A stretch of DNA of 64,000 nucleotides, taken from assembly GCA_946800325.1 (NCBI GenBank), contig OX326959.1, forward strand, positions 21,582,242-21,646,241. The letters are read 5' to 3'. Source of the DNA: Luzula sylvatica (Eukaryota > Streptophyta > Magnoliopsida > Poales > Juncaceae). Both the position numbers and the translations under genes were made by a program. Shown piece by piece: positions 1 to 10,905 of this stretch (the stretch's first letter is position 1; the number at the start of each line of letters is the position of its first letter). The notes under the pieces were generated by a model that worked only from the letters and a program-made list of their open reading frames with translations, searched no databases and was not told where the DNA came from.

Positions 1-284
1 GTTGTTTCTTATGTACTCTGTATTTTCATAGGCCGGAAAAAAAATATAAAGATAAATGAACAATATTGTTGTGGTGAATAAATGATATTTATTGGAAAAG
101 AGGTGAAAAAGTCAAATTTGAGTAAATAACATTTAGGGCGTGTTTGCTAGGTCAGTTTTGTGTAGCAGCAGGAAACTCATAGTTGCAGGAAACCAATATA
201 TGAATATCAGGAAACTCTGGTAGCAGGAAAATGCAAAAACTGTGATTGTAGGATGTTCAAAAGGTGTTTGATGAAAACCTAGGA

Positions 285-313
285 TTGTTGTTGTTATTGT
301 TGTGTTGTTGTTG

Positions 314-388
<75 letters not shown>
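285..388. repeat. (GTT)n(ATT)n compound microsatellite
   Basis: About 100 bases of GTT units followed directly by ATT units. The reading frames across it translate to poly-Val/Ile or poly-Asn and are not genes. Bases 1-284 show nothing I recognise. Confidence 0.95.
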
Positions 389-461
389 GAAGAATGAAGG
401 TGATTTCGTTGGTTTCGAAGTAATAATTATGATAAATTTGTATATATTTCACAAATATTAA

Positions 462-530
462 GGTATTGTAGTGGTAAAACATGTGTTTAAGAAGTGTGAG
501 GTCTTGAGTTCGAAACCCTCAGGCTACGTA
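462..530 (+). repeat. tRNA-like SINE head (tentative)
   Basis: The stretch has a box A-like TGTAGTGGTAAA near 467-478 and a box B-like AGTTCGAAACC at 507-517, spaced as in a tRNA-derived pol III promoter. It does not fold into a full tRNA that I can see, and no clear 3' tail or target duplication was found. A SINE fragment is the most likely reading; chance similarity is possible. Confidence 0.35.
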
Positions 531-600
531 TTCTGAATTCTTTTTTAATCCGGCCCCCCTATAAAATCCGGCCCCCCCTATATATTCGTTCTGGATCCGC

Positions 601-1988
601 CCCTGCTCCACATTAAAAACATACTCAGTCTTTTCAATTCAATGCCTTTGGCCCCTCCCCATTATTTTGTACATGCCCTTTCATTATAGTCTAAAAATAA
701 TATCAATATATTAAAGATTAGTTCAATATATTGTTAATAAAAATATATCATTATATCATTGATTATCATATATTACATATACCTACCACATATATTATGA
801 TTTATGACAAGTTAAACTACAACATGGAAAATAGGAATATTAAGTGTCAACCACATATATTATGACAAGGTGAGTGACCAAGCTTAACAATGGCTGTGAG
901 ACCTAAAATGAGTATTGCTTTTATGTTTTGGGTTTGGTGACAAACCATCAAATCCATTGGACCTCTTCAATTAATTCCCTTCCAAATCCTCTGTGAAATT
1001 CTGAATAATTATCTTATTTACTGTGGAATCTATATGATAATTAAGATCACAGAGGATCTGGAAACATGAAGTTCTGGGGTCCAAAGTGGAGCCATTTAAC
1101 ACTGTATACTACCACACTTACCACGTCATGCCGGACTATATGAAATATGATCCATCATTCTTCATTCCTCTCCATTTATCAAAAACTGGAGACGACTCAT
1201 ATTTTTTTTTTATAAAATATAAGAATCCTACGTAATTACATAAACAAATCAAATTCACATTGCTCAATTACTTGGTATTTTCTGGTATCAAACATCAAAT
1301 AAATTCTTGCAAATTTGAAGGGAGATATCAAGTTATCATGACCGGAGAGGAACATATTTTGAAGACATAGTAAAATATGTTGAATATATAAACTTAATTT
1401 AATTAGGTGTATGTTTTGGATATTTATCGTGTAAGTGTGAAAGGTCATACATATATCCATTGTATATAATTATGAATTATGTAGTTGAGAATTAGCGTGA
1501 GTTAATGGATATGAGTTAATGTGATTCATGTATACATGAACCACTTAATTTATAAATAGAAGCATATTTGTGGTTTGTAAGCGATAAGTAAGAGAAATAT
1601 AAATAAAACAAGTATTTAAAGAAATACTTTCTTTTTCCTCCTTCTCTCCAAAAAAATATAACCATATTATCCAACAAAATATCCTTGAGCAGTATTATTG
1701 CTCTATGTTGTAATAAATCCATTTATCTACCACACAACCGAATTACATAGGTGTAACTCAAATATAGAAATGAGATTAAAAAAAAAACATAAAAATGGAC
1801 ACCTCATCTCCCTCTGCAGTGCAAACATATGTACGGGGATTGTAGAGGAGATTATGAAGGGGAGAAAAGTAGGGGGAGATAGAAGAAGAGAACAAAAGTA
1901 GAGTAGCTTTCTCCCATATTAAAATGGTGGTACGTTTGTAACATAGAAAGGGACTCTTCATTGTTTAATTATACATCTTTTTGAATGC
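601..1988. repeat. Unclassified interspersed repeat, copy 1
   Basis: First of three copies of a roughly 1.4 kb noncoding repeat. The block starting TGCTCCACATTAAAAACATA at 604 recurs at 2141 and 19361, so copies 1 and 2 are in tandem with a period of about 1537 bases. Shared landmarks include the AAGTTAAACTACAACATGG, GAGGAACATATTTTGAAG and GGTGGTACGTTTGTAACATA blocks. No long reading frame, TIR or LTR signature was seen, so the class is unknown. Confidence 0.85.
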
Positions 1989-2071
1989 ATGTTAAAATGG
2001 TGGTGCATTTTTTTGAATTTCGATGAAAGAAAAGTCGACACATTGTAAAAATTAATTTAAAGTCTATCTAT

Positions 2072-3722
2072 ACAATAACTTCTCCACCTAGACCTTTCCA
2101 AATATTAATAAGAACATTATTGTTATTTCATCTACTCTCCTGCTCCACATTAAAAACATACTCAGCCTTTTCATTCAATGCCCTTTGGCCCCTTCCCATT
2201 ATTTTGTACATGCCCTTCATTATAATCTAAAAATAATATCAATATATTCAAGATTAGTTAAATATATTGTTAATAAAAATATATCATTATATCATTAATT
2301 ATAATATATTTCATATATCTACCACATATATTATGATTTATGACAAGTTAAACTACAACATGGAAAATTGGAATGTTAAGTGTCAACCACATATATTATG
2401 ACAAGGTGAGTGACCCTTTAAGCTTAACAATGGCTTGAGACCTTAAATGAGTATTGCTTTTATGTTTTGGGTTTGGTGACAAACCACAAATCCATGGTAC
2501 CTCTTCAATTAATTCCCTTACGAATCCTCTTGTGAAATTCTGAATAATAAATATCTATTTACTGGGGAATCTATATGATGATTAATATTACAGAGGATCT
2601 GGGAACAAAGTGGAGCTATTTAACACTGTATATTATAACACTTACCACGTTATCCCAGACTATTTGATCAATCATTCTTCATTCCTCTCCATTTATAATA
2701 AATTGGAGACGATTCATATTTCTTTTTATAAAATATAAGAATCCTACGTAATTACATAAACAAATCAAAAATCATATTGCTCAATTACTTGGTATTTTCT
2801 GGTATCAAACATCAAATAAATTCTTATATATTGAAGGGAGATCTCAAGTTATCATGACCGGAGAGGAACATATTTTGAAGACATAGTAAAATATGTTGAA
2901 TATATAAACTTAATTTAATTAGGTATATGTTTTGGATATTTATCGTATAAGTGTGAAAGGTCATACATATATTCATTACATAGAATTATGAATTATGTAC
3001 TTGAGAATTAGTGTGAGTTAATGTGATTCATGTATACATGAACCACTTAGTTTATAAATAGAGACATATTTGTGTTTGTAAGCGATAAGTAAGAAAAATA
3101 TAAATAAAACAAGTATTTTAAAGAAATACTCTCTTCTTCCTCCTTCTCTCCAAAAAAATATAGTCATATTATCCAACAAAATTTCCTTCTGCAGTATTAT
3201 TGCTCTATGTTGTAATAAATCCATATATCTACCGCACAACCGAATCACATAGGTGTAACTCAAATATAGAAATGAGATTAAAAAAAACATAAAAATGGAC
3301 ACCTCATCTCCCTCTGCAGTGCAAACATATGTGTGGGATTGTAGAGGAGATTATGAAGGGGAGAAAAGTAGGGGGAGAGAGAAAAAGAGAACAAAAGTAG
3401 AGTACCTTTCTCCCATATTAAAGTGGTGGTACGTTTGTAACATAGAAAGGGACTCTTCATTGCTTAATTATACATCTTTTTGAATACATGTTAGGAGACA
3501 CTACGTACTGGTCACAAATATTGATTTATATACTTCCATTTGGAGTTTTCTATAGTATTTATAAATTATGAAAAGTAAAATATTTTTAAACATTTGTAAA
3601 ATTTTACTTTTTTGACTTTTTATTTAACAAAAAAGAGACCAATTTCACATGGACCCATCAAAAATCTACAAATATCACGTATTCTTCTCCAAAATATAAA
3701 AGATCATAATTCATGAATATAT
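2072..3722. repeat. Unclassified interspersed repeat, copy 2
   Basis: Tandem neighbour of copy 1, and longer. It shares with copy 3 (19290-21516) an extra left flank (AACTTCTCCACCTAGACC) and an extra right flank running to TTCATGAATATATTGG. The right edge lies about 630 bases upstream of the CNL start codon. It is uninterrupted at the sites where copy 3 carries insertions, so it serves as the empty-site reference (single TAATTATAA at 2296-2304). Confidence 0.85.
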
Positions 3723-4352
3723 TGGAGAAGCCACGAATCTATTGCTCTTATTCTTTTTCTTTTTCTTCTATGAATCTAATGCTCTCATATTTCATTTTCT
3801 AGATTTACAGCTCTGCCATCTTGCTAAACTTAAGACATGTCTCCCTCGAATACACTATACTAAATGGATACTTCCAGTTTCACATTAATTGGAGGCATCT
3901 TTTTGTATTGTATTATTATTCAGTCCTTTATTTAAGTTATCTCTTCCTTGCAAGATATTCCACATCTTCCAATTTCTATCAATCTTTACATCAATCTCTG
4001 ATACTTGGCATTACTTCTCCTAAAGTGAGGCATGGAGGCATCAATTAGCTCTTCTGTTCATATATGTTTTCTCTTGTTTTCTCTTGTACCTCAATGACTA
4101 TATCATCTGAGAAAATGAACTTCTTGTCCTCCTCCTCCTCGTTCTTCTCGTCCTCCTTCTCCTTCAAGCAATTCGCTTAAATTAGTTGTTTCCTCGATTT
4201 CTTCTTTCCTCTATACTCATTTCTGTTTGTGTCCTTTTCCCCTCGTATATCTGGTGTAACTAGACCCCACCCCCCTCTCCTGAAACAAGGGTCTAATCGT
4301 TCCTTCATTTTCTTCTCCTCCATTTTATTAATCTTTCAATTTGAATCCATAA
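3723..4352 (+). promoter_or_regulatory. 5' flank of the CNL gene
   Basis: This stretch separates repeat copy 2 from the CNL start codon. It contains a CT-rich tract at about 4125-4165, of a kind common in plant leaders, and no open frame that looks coding. No TATA box or upstream element is clear enough to call, so the promoter role rests on position only. Confidence 0.4.
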
Positions 4353-5813
4353 ATGGATTTCGTTAGCAAGGTTGTTGATTCCGTCGTGTCTGTTGTGGTC
4401 AATATCGTGATTGAGCAAGTCAAATATACATTTAGTGTTAAAAAAAATGTAAATGACTTGCAATCGGCTATCGAGGAGTTGTTAGCGAAGAGAGCTGACG
4501 TGGACCAGAAAATTAAGCTAGCTGAGCCAAAAGGTCATGAAGCGACCAATGAAACTCGTGAATGGATTAATAAAGTAGAATCTGTGAAAAATGAAATAAT
4601 TGAGATTAAGAAAAAATACGAGCAAAGATACATTATTTTTGGATGTTGCTCTCCTAATTGTTTTTCTAATAATGTGATCGGTAAAGATGCCGCTAAGAAG
4701 CTTAAGGAGGTCCAAGGTTTACGTGACAAATGCCGCGAAATTGATATATTCACAATCGAGCAACTACAGCAACCTGTCCATATGCTACCCACCACATCTT
4801 CCACGTTCTCGAGCCAAATCTCAAACCTTAACCTAGCACTCGATTACCTAAATAAAGATGATGTGGGGATCATCGGGATTTGGGGCATGGGTGGCGTAGG
4901 CAAAACCCATCTCCTAAAACACATCAATGACTCCGTTGGTCGTTCGTTTGAATATATAATATATGTCACGGCCTCAAGGGAATGTTCGGTACAAAAAATA
5001 CAAAACGGAGTTGCCAATTGGCTCAAATTGGAAGTAAAAGAGAATGATAGTATACAATCGATTGCTGGTCAAATTGGAAATTTTCTGAGTAAAAAGAATT
5101 TTCTTTTATTAATAGATGATTTGTGGGAGCGAGTTGATCTTGTAGATGTGGGTATTCCATCCCCTCTTGGTAGCAAGCAAAAAGTAGTATTTACAACAAG
5201 AAATTCTGGCATTTGCGGTCAAATGAAGGCAAAAGAGAAAATTAAGGTGAATTGCCTGAATGAGGATGATGCGTGGCGTCTTTTTCTGGATAATGTTGGT
5301 CAAGAGACGATTCAAGCCGACAGAACTATAATTTCCCACGCGCGAGAACTTGTTAAAAAGCTAGATGGGTTGCCGCTAGCACTTATCACAATTGGCAGAG
5401 CAATGAGTGACAAGACAGATAGTAAAATTTGGGAGAATGCTATCCGACTCTTAAAAGAATCACGGATTTCCGAAATGGAAGGTAGTATATTTAATATATT
5501 AAAATTTAGCTATGATAATTTAAGGACCGAAGACTTGAGGCAATGTTTTTTGATATGTTCTCTATGGCGTGAGGATTATAAAATACCTAAAGAAGAGCTC
5601 ATTGAACGATGGATGGGGTTAGGAGAAATTCAAGATTTTGATGAGGAAGGGAATTATAATCATGGTTATGCTCTCGTGCACGACCTTCAGGCAGCATGCC
5701 TGCTAGAGGCTGATAAAGAAAACGATGAAATCGTAACAATGCATGACGTGATTCGTGAAATGGCATTGTTGATTGCGCATGATTGGGGTAAGAAAAAAAA
5801 AAATGGGTTGTAA
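4353..5813 (+). CDS. CC-NB-ARC part of a CNL disease-resistance-type protein (RPS2/RPS5 type), frame broken at 3' end
   Basis: This frame encodes the N-terminal 486 residues of an intracellular immune receptor of the CNL class. Such receptors sense pathogen effectors and use nucleotide-dependent switching to trigger cell death. The start MDFVSKVVDSVV resembles RPS2-type proteins. A coiled-coil spans roughly residues 25-100. The NB-ARC then shows the P-loop GMGGVGKT (about 178-185), kinase-2 LLLIDDLWE (about 250-258), RNBS-B VVFTTRN (about 277-283), GLPLAL (about 339-344), a non-TIR RNBS-D (CFLICSLWREDY, about 398) and MHDV (about 463). All key residues are present. After MHDV the frame runs into an 11-A run (5793-5803) and stops at 5811-5813. 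The LRR continues in another frame directly downstream (next entry), so this is one gene with a one-base length change, either a real lesion or an assembly error. No intron is needed. Confidence 0.93.
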   Translation: MDFVSKVVDSVVSVVVNIVIEQVKYTFSVKKNVNDLQSAIEELLAKRADVDQKIKLAEPKGHEATNETREWINKVESVKNEIIEIKKKYEQRYIIFGCCSPNCFSNNVIGKDAAKKLKEVQGLRDKCREIDIFTIEQLQQPVHMLPTTSSTFSSQISNLNLALDYLNKDDVGIIGIWGMGGVGKTHLLKHINDSVGRSFEYIIYVTASRECSVQKIQNGVANWLKLEVKENDSIQSIAGQIGNFLSKKNFLLLIDDLWERVDLVDVGIPSPLGSKQKVVFTTRNSGICGQMKAKEKIKVNCLNEDDAWRLFLDNVGQETIQADRTIISHARELVKKLDGLPLALITIGRAMSDKTDSKIWENAIRLLKESRISEMEGSIFNILKFSYDNLRTEDLRQCFLICSLWREDYKIPKEELIERWMGLGEIQDFDEEGNYNHGYALVHDLQAACLLEADKENDEIVTMHDVIREMALLIAHDWGKKKKNGL

Positions 5814-7090
5814 AGGAAGGAGTGGGATCTAATATGATTTTGGTTGGAAAAGATATATGGAGTGATGCAGAGCATATTGCTTTGTACAGTATGGTTAATC
5901 ATGTGAATATTCCATTTATTGATACCGGAACCAATCTAAAAACACTTATCATAAGAAGCACTATAGAATATGACCCACGTTTGTCAATCTTTTCTTGGGA
6001 AAATTTGCTAACTACAAGAAATATTGTACAATACCGTACTACTCTGACTTCTTTGGATTTGGCTAGTAATAGCCTCGAAACATTCCCCGAAGTGATTTGC
6101 GAGCTTACTAATCTCAGATATCTCAACATGTCTAAGAATCTGATAAGGAAATTGCCCGAAGATTTAAAATTTCTTATCAATCTTAAATACTTGATTCTAA
6201 GAAATAATTGTATTACTACAATACCAGATGGTGTTCTATCTGAGTTGAGAGAACTAGTCATTCTCGACATATACGACAATGGTTGGGATGATGTTTTATT
6301 CAACATTCCCTTATTCATTGAGGATATAGAGTCCTTGGAGAAAATAAAAACAATTTCAATCTTTGTACGAGAAAAATCTGAACTGCAACACCTTTCGGAT
6401 TTGGTAAATGTATCTATTAGGCGCCTTGGTATTTGTAGGTCCGATTTGGTGGACTCCTTGCGTATAACACCTAGCTTTTTACGGAACAACAGTTTGGCTG
6501 AACTTTCATTTCGTGGTTGCCAGTATCGGCAATTGGTATTTAAAAATAACAAGGAAAATATCAATTGGCAGTTCCAGAATTTGGAAACCATACGACTGCT
6601 GGTGACAGATCTGAAGGAGGTTGTTTTTGTAGAAATTGCTCCCAAGGATTTGTTTCCTAAGCTTAGCATTTTGAGAATATGTGGTGGTTACATAAAGAAT
6701 TATTCATGGGTTTTATATCTACCATGTCTTCGAGAATTAGAGATCGAAGTGGCTTATTCCGTTAACCAAATGTTTACTACGGATGAAGAAAACAACGATA
6801 ATGTTGAAATCGAAGAAACGGGGAAAACAACGAGTCAAACCTTTCCTAGCCTCCGATATATGCGTCTCTCTAGATCCAACATTACAAGCATTTGTCCTCC
6901 CCATATTACATTTCCCTCGTTGCAAACTCTTAGTATTACTTCTTGTCCAAACCTGCAGAAGCTACCATTTAAGGAAAGCACCATTCCGAGTACCTTGAAG
7001 GAAATTTACGGTCGCCAGGAATGGTGGAATAATTTGGAATGGGAAGATGATGACCTCAAATCATCTCTCCAAAACTTATTTAACCGATAG
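5804..7090 (+). CDS. LRR part of the same CNL gene, in the shifted frame
   Basis: Continuing in the other frame from the A11 run, the protein reads WVVKEGVGSN and then a leucine-rich repeat domain to a stop at 7088-7090. Typical CNLs have a WVVK/FVVKAG-like stretch at this point, just after the MHDV region, so the junction fits the family. LRR units such as LTSLDLASNSLETFP and LRYLNMSKNLIRKLP are clear around residues 75-150 of this part. The tail contains EWWNNLEWED, close to the EWWxxLEW signature near the end of RPS2/RPS5-like proteins. The two parts together give about 910 residues, the usual family size. If the A-run length is real, the encoded product is a truncated CC-NB-ARC protein and this part is untranslated. 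Confidence 0.9.
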   Translation, partial: WVVKEGVGSNMILVGKDIWSDAEHIALYSMVNHVNIPFIDTGTNLKTLIIRSTIEYDPRLSIFSWENLLTTRNIVQYRTTLTSLDLASNSLETFPEVICELTNLRYLNMSKNLIRKLPEDLKFLINLKYLILRNNCITTIPDGVLSELRELVILDIYDNGWDDVLFNIPLFIEDIESLEKIKTISIFVREKSELQHLSDLVNVSIRRLGICRSDLVDSLRITPSFLRNNSLAELSFRGCQYRQLVFKNNKENINWQFQNLETIRLLVTDLKEVVFVEIAPKDLFPKLSILRICGGYIKNYSWVLYLPCLRELEIEVAYSVNQMFTTDEENNDNVEIEETGKTTSQTFPSLRYMRLSRSNITSICPPHITFPSLQTLSITSCPNLQKLPFKESTIPSTLKEIYGRQEWWNNLEWEDDDLKSSLQNLFNR

Positions 7091-7160
7091 GTTATGGATG
7101 TTGCTATCAATGCGGGGGGGTATTTTAAATATAAAAAAACATATGATACTTTGATGGGAA

Positions 7161-7345
7161 TGTATCTTTTATATGATTGCTCCAATGTAATTTTCTTTGT
7201 CTTTACAATTCTATAAACATAATAAAACCCAAAAAAAAAGGGTGTGTTCTTTATCTTTTATATGATTGCTCCAATGTAATTTTCTTTGTCTTTACAATTC
7301 TATAAACATATTAAAACCCAAAAAAAAGGGATGTGTTCTTCTTTT
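7161..7345. repeat. 89-bp tandem duplication in the CNL 3' region
   Basis: Two nearly identical units containing TATGATTGCTCCAATGTAAT start at 7172 and 7261, a period of 89. The first unit carries AATAAAA just before an A run, a plausible polyadenylation signal for the CNL transcript; in the second it reads ATTAAAA. The flank 7346-7822 holds only AT-rich sequence and a small telo-box-like inverted repeat (see findings). Confidence 0.85.
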
Positions 7346-7818
7346 CTAATTATATCCCTTCAGCGGACTTGCTCGTTACAATTTACCTTTTTATTTTTAT
7401 CATTTGTGAGGTTGTTAGGTCAATAATTTTGAACAAATTTATGGATTAAAATTGTTTAGGTTAGTTAATTATGCATTTTTTTTTTTTTAGGTAAATTGTG
7501 ATTGTGTGATCTAGACTATATCTGAACAAGGCTTGGTTTTGCTTCAGAAAGAAAAATCTCCCAATGATTTAAAGACATAAACTAGACTTTTTATCTAGAA
7601 GGGGAATTCTAAAACAAAAACCCTAACTTTTTCATTATTTAAAAAAACCCGCTCATTTTGGGGTTAGGGTTTTTTGGAGTATCCAAAAGGCGAGGGTCCT
7701 CCAAAGACTTCCCATCTGGAATAATATTTTCTTGTTCAAATTATCTCATTCACATATTTTACGACCTAAAATGAGATGTTAGTAAGTTTCGGAAAGTATA
7801 TATTTTATTTTAGGGCAA

Positions 7819-7822
<4 letters not shown>

Positions 7823-7886
<64 letters not shown>
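7823..7886. repeat. (TA)n microsatellite
   Basis: Uninterrupted TA dinucleotides. Confidence 0.97.
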
Positions 7887-7888
<2 letters not shown>

Positions 7889-8207
7889 GAGAATTGCAAG
7901 AAAAAAACCCTCTATTGAGTCTACTCTTAATGAAAATTGAAAAAAAAAATTCTATGATTTGTGAAGGTATACTGTCAATTAAGAAAAAGAGGTTTTTTTT
8001 GCAATTTCTAATAATGTAAGAGCCGTTTTGCAATTTCTCCTTTTTTTATTATTTTGTACGAGTTTGCGGTATCTGAACAATCCTTTGCCAATTTTTGCAT
8101 TTTATCAAGAAGAGCAAAGGCCTCGGTGAATAAACCAAAGGGATTTTTTGCTCATAAGAGATGAATGAATCTAGGATCTTATAAAAAATTCTTTCGACTT
8201 ATTTTGC

Positions 8208-8883
8208 TCAAGTACCTGCAACAAAAATGAAAAATTGCAAAAAGTTATCTTCGTCTTCTCTAATTACATCAAGATTGAAAAAAAATTGAAACTGGATTGA
8301 TTACATGCTTTTTATCTCTCTTCTTTGGGGAATAAACAAAAGTAAATTAGTTTCAGTCAAAATTTTAATTACAAGGAGAGAATATTGAAGTTTGAACAAA
8401 CCTTCGAATTGTTGTTTCAGGATCTATGTTTTTCATTTCCTTATTTGTACCGATAGCATAGTTTATGTAAGATATCAAATATTCTCTTCAAATAAGTTTT
8501 TGATTCGATTGAATTTTGTGGTAAGGAAAATTACATAATTTGAACTAATTGAAAATTCGATCAAGTAAATTAAAAAGAGAATACCTTTGATCTTTCATTC
8601 ACTCCTGCAAATCAGATAAAGTGTGCAAAATACTCCGAAGTTAGAGATGAAAATTAAAAATAAATAGTAATTAAGAAATAAACTCAAAACCTGTCCAAAT
8701 TTGTGGCTTTTGATAACGGTTGGCCACCGGAGAGCGGCCAATACACGGCAAACTGCTCCGCCGGCGAAGGACAATAAGCAGACTTGGAGATGGGGAGAAG
8801 GGGTTTTCGCGAGAAAGACTGAAGAAGCAGGGGTGACTCGGGATATTCTCCATTTCCAAAATACTGGAGAAGTCCGTCACCAT
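8208..8883 (-). CDS. Possible small multi-exon gene of unknown function, or a decayed remnant
   Basis: Not recognised. A minus-strand frame starts at 8883 (MVTDFSSILEMENIPS) and runs to a good donor at 8690-8689. Three downstream pieces with AG/GT borders keep one frame: 8585-8604 (20 nt), 8402-8423 (22 nt) and one starting at 8215. The joined reading is ...PQIWTG-VNERSKILKQQFE and then stops almost at once at 8208-8210. A different frame of the last piece would read VLEQNKSKEFFIRS, which looks like a natural continuation but does not fit the canonical acceptor. The first exon is G/C-richer than its surroundings and Ser/Pro/Arg-rich, so an organellar transit peptide is conceivable. The two microexons and the early stop make a decayed gene equally likely. 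No neighbour clarifies its role. Confidence 0.25.
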
Positions 8884-8899
8884 GTGAGCCCAATGGGCT

Positions 8900-9334
8900 G
8901 GCCTATATATTCTTTTTAAGACATTTTTTGGGAAAAAATCTTAACTCTATTAAGAAGAAAGGAATAACAATTTTGTATCACAAATCTGTTACTAAAAGGT
9001 AACGACATCCAAACAGAAATGAAGATCAGATCAACTAATTATATTTTAACCACTAAAAATGAGAATTTCATCTAAAGCCCATACAAAATCTTTGTTTATT
9101 TATTTATTTTGAGAAAAGATAGGTTACATTGGCCCATATTTTGTGTAAAACATAACAACCAATATTTACATTGTTTTCAAACTTTGAAGCTACTTGTTGA
9201 TTTCGAATCAATATTTTTTTGTTTTATGAATTAATATATATAAACTCGTGGTATAAGTGATTTATACTGCATCTTCATATACAAATTTTATCTTATGTAT
9301 AAAGTTGGTGAAATTTGCCTTCCCACACCATGCC
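8900..9334. other. Intergenic, nothing recognised
   Basis: AT-rich sequence between the possible small gene and the hAT element. I see no coding frame or repeat signature. Confidence 0.6.
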
Positions 9335-9342
9335 ACGCTAGT

Positions 9343-10897
9343 CAGGTCCGGTCCTGAGTTTTCGGAGGTCCGTGACATGATGTTACGATAATTCGAAATT
9401 ACGAAATAATATCATTTAAAAAAATATTTTTTAAATATAAAACAAAATACATAATAATAAAGTGAGTTCAAAATATTACAAAACACATAACTAACGTATT
9501 CATTTAAATATCGCTCTTCTCGCATTTTTGGAGGCAAATATAGAAAGATGGTTTTATTGAAACTACAAGAGAATTGAAGAGAGAGTGACTTAAATTTTAT
9601 TGAAACTAAGCCAAATTCATGGCTTAAATTTTATGGGACTCTCAAGTCACAGAGAGCAAATTCATGGCTTAAAAGTGACACACTTATTGCAACATAGCCA
9701 AATTCATGGCTTAAATTGAAACTAAGCCAAATTCATGGCACACTTACTGACTTAAATTGAAATTCATGGCCCACTTAAATTGAAACTAAGCAAAAATCAG
9801 TACACACTTAAATCGAAAAAAGTATGTATTACCACTAATTCATGGCACACTAAATCATGACACACTTAAATCAGTACACACTTAAATCAATAGTAGTACA
9901 CACTTAAATCGTAAGAATCATGCATTACCAAAATCAGTACACACTTAAATCACTACCACTAATTCATGGCACACTTATGACTTAAATCATGGCACACTTG
10001 AATCATATCACATTTACACTTAAAATTGAAACTATAACCACACCTAAATTACAGAGCATATCGAAACAGAAACTCAATTGCATGATAAATTGGCGAAATT
10101 GGGGAAATTGCATACCTAAATTACAGAGCATATCGAAACATTTACACTTAAATCAGTATCACTAATTGCATGATAAATTGGCGAAATTTCAACAAGAAAA
10201 TCAGTACACACTTCAGTACACGTTTACAAGACCGAACAGAAACTCAATTGACGAAAAATTGCAACAAAAATTGACGAAATTTCAACAAAATTAAACTTCA
10301 CGAAATTACACATTTACAGACTCAATTTAAACTTCAGTACACATTTACACTTCAGTACACACTTACAGAAACTCAATTACAGAATTTAAAGAAATTGCAA
10401 CAAAAAAAGATTCAACCAAACAGAAATTAAACAGAAATTAAAGAGAAATTACACGAAATTGAAGAGCAATTTGAAAAGGAGAGTGCGAAGATTGACGAAA
10501 TTTCACGAAATTGACGAAAAACCCGACGAAAATCGCTGCCGCAGCGAAACAAATGACGAAGAGACGAGACCAAGAGGATGAAGCGTGTGAATTCGAAGAG
10601 GGGAGTAGTCTCCTCGCGTGCGTGAAGTTCAGTCGCGTCGGCGTCGCAGGTCGCTTCAGAGTTCAAACATACGCTTCAGTCGTTGAGAGCTAGCGACCTA
10701 GGGTTTCGTTGGCGTGCAGGATAAGATTGAGTTGAGGTAATGGATCCGGATCTTGCACAATCGGGTCCAGTGCAAATAAGGGTTAACGGGTCGGATTAGT
10801 AATAGGTATAAATGATTTTTAGGTAAAAAAAAGAGGCCTATGGAAAATAGAGGTCTGTGACCCGGGCCAACTGGGCCAAAGCCCAGGGCCGGGCCTG
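9343..10897. mobile_element. Non-autonomous hAT-type transposon, 1555 bp
   Basis: The left end reads CAGGTCCGGTCCTGAG and the right end, reverse-complemented, CAGGCCCGGCCCTGGG, which are matching terminal inverted repeats of the hAT type. The flanks ACGCTAGT (9335-9342) and ACGCTAGC (10898-10905) are an 8-bp target duplication with one mismatch, the length typical of hAT elements. No transposase or zinc-finger frame is present; the interior is repetitive and AT-rich, with a G/C-rich patch near 10510-10700. An autonomous relative elsewhere in the genome would be needed for movement. Confidence 0.75.
9560..10420. repeat. Degenerate short repeats inside the hAT element
   Basis: Blocks of AAATTCATGGC, CAGTACACACTTAAATC and CGAAATTTCAACAA recur in shuffled order many times. 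They look like replication slippage of subterminal motifs. Confidence 0.75.
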
Positions 10898-10905
10898 ACG
10901 CTAGC

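Noticed and set aside
462..530. Considered as a functional tRNA gene
   Set aside because: Only box A- and B-like stretches are present; acceptor and anticodon stems do not pair.
5899..6669. A 256-codon minus-strand frame under the CNL LRR region
   Set aside because: It is antisense to a clear LRR coding sequence and shows no domain; an open antisense frame is common in LRR genes.
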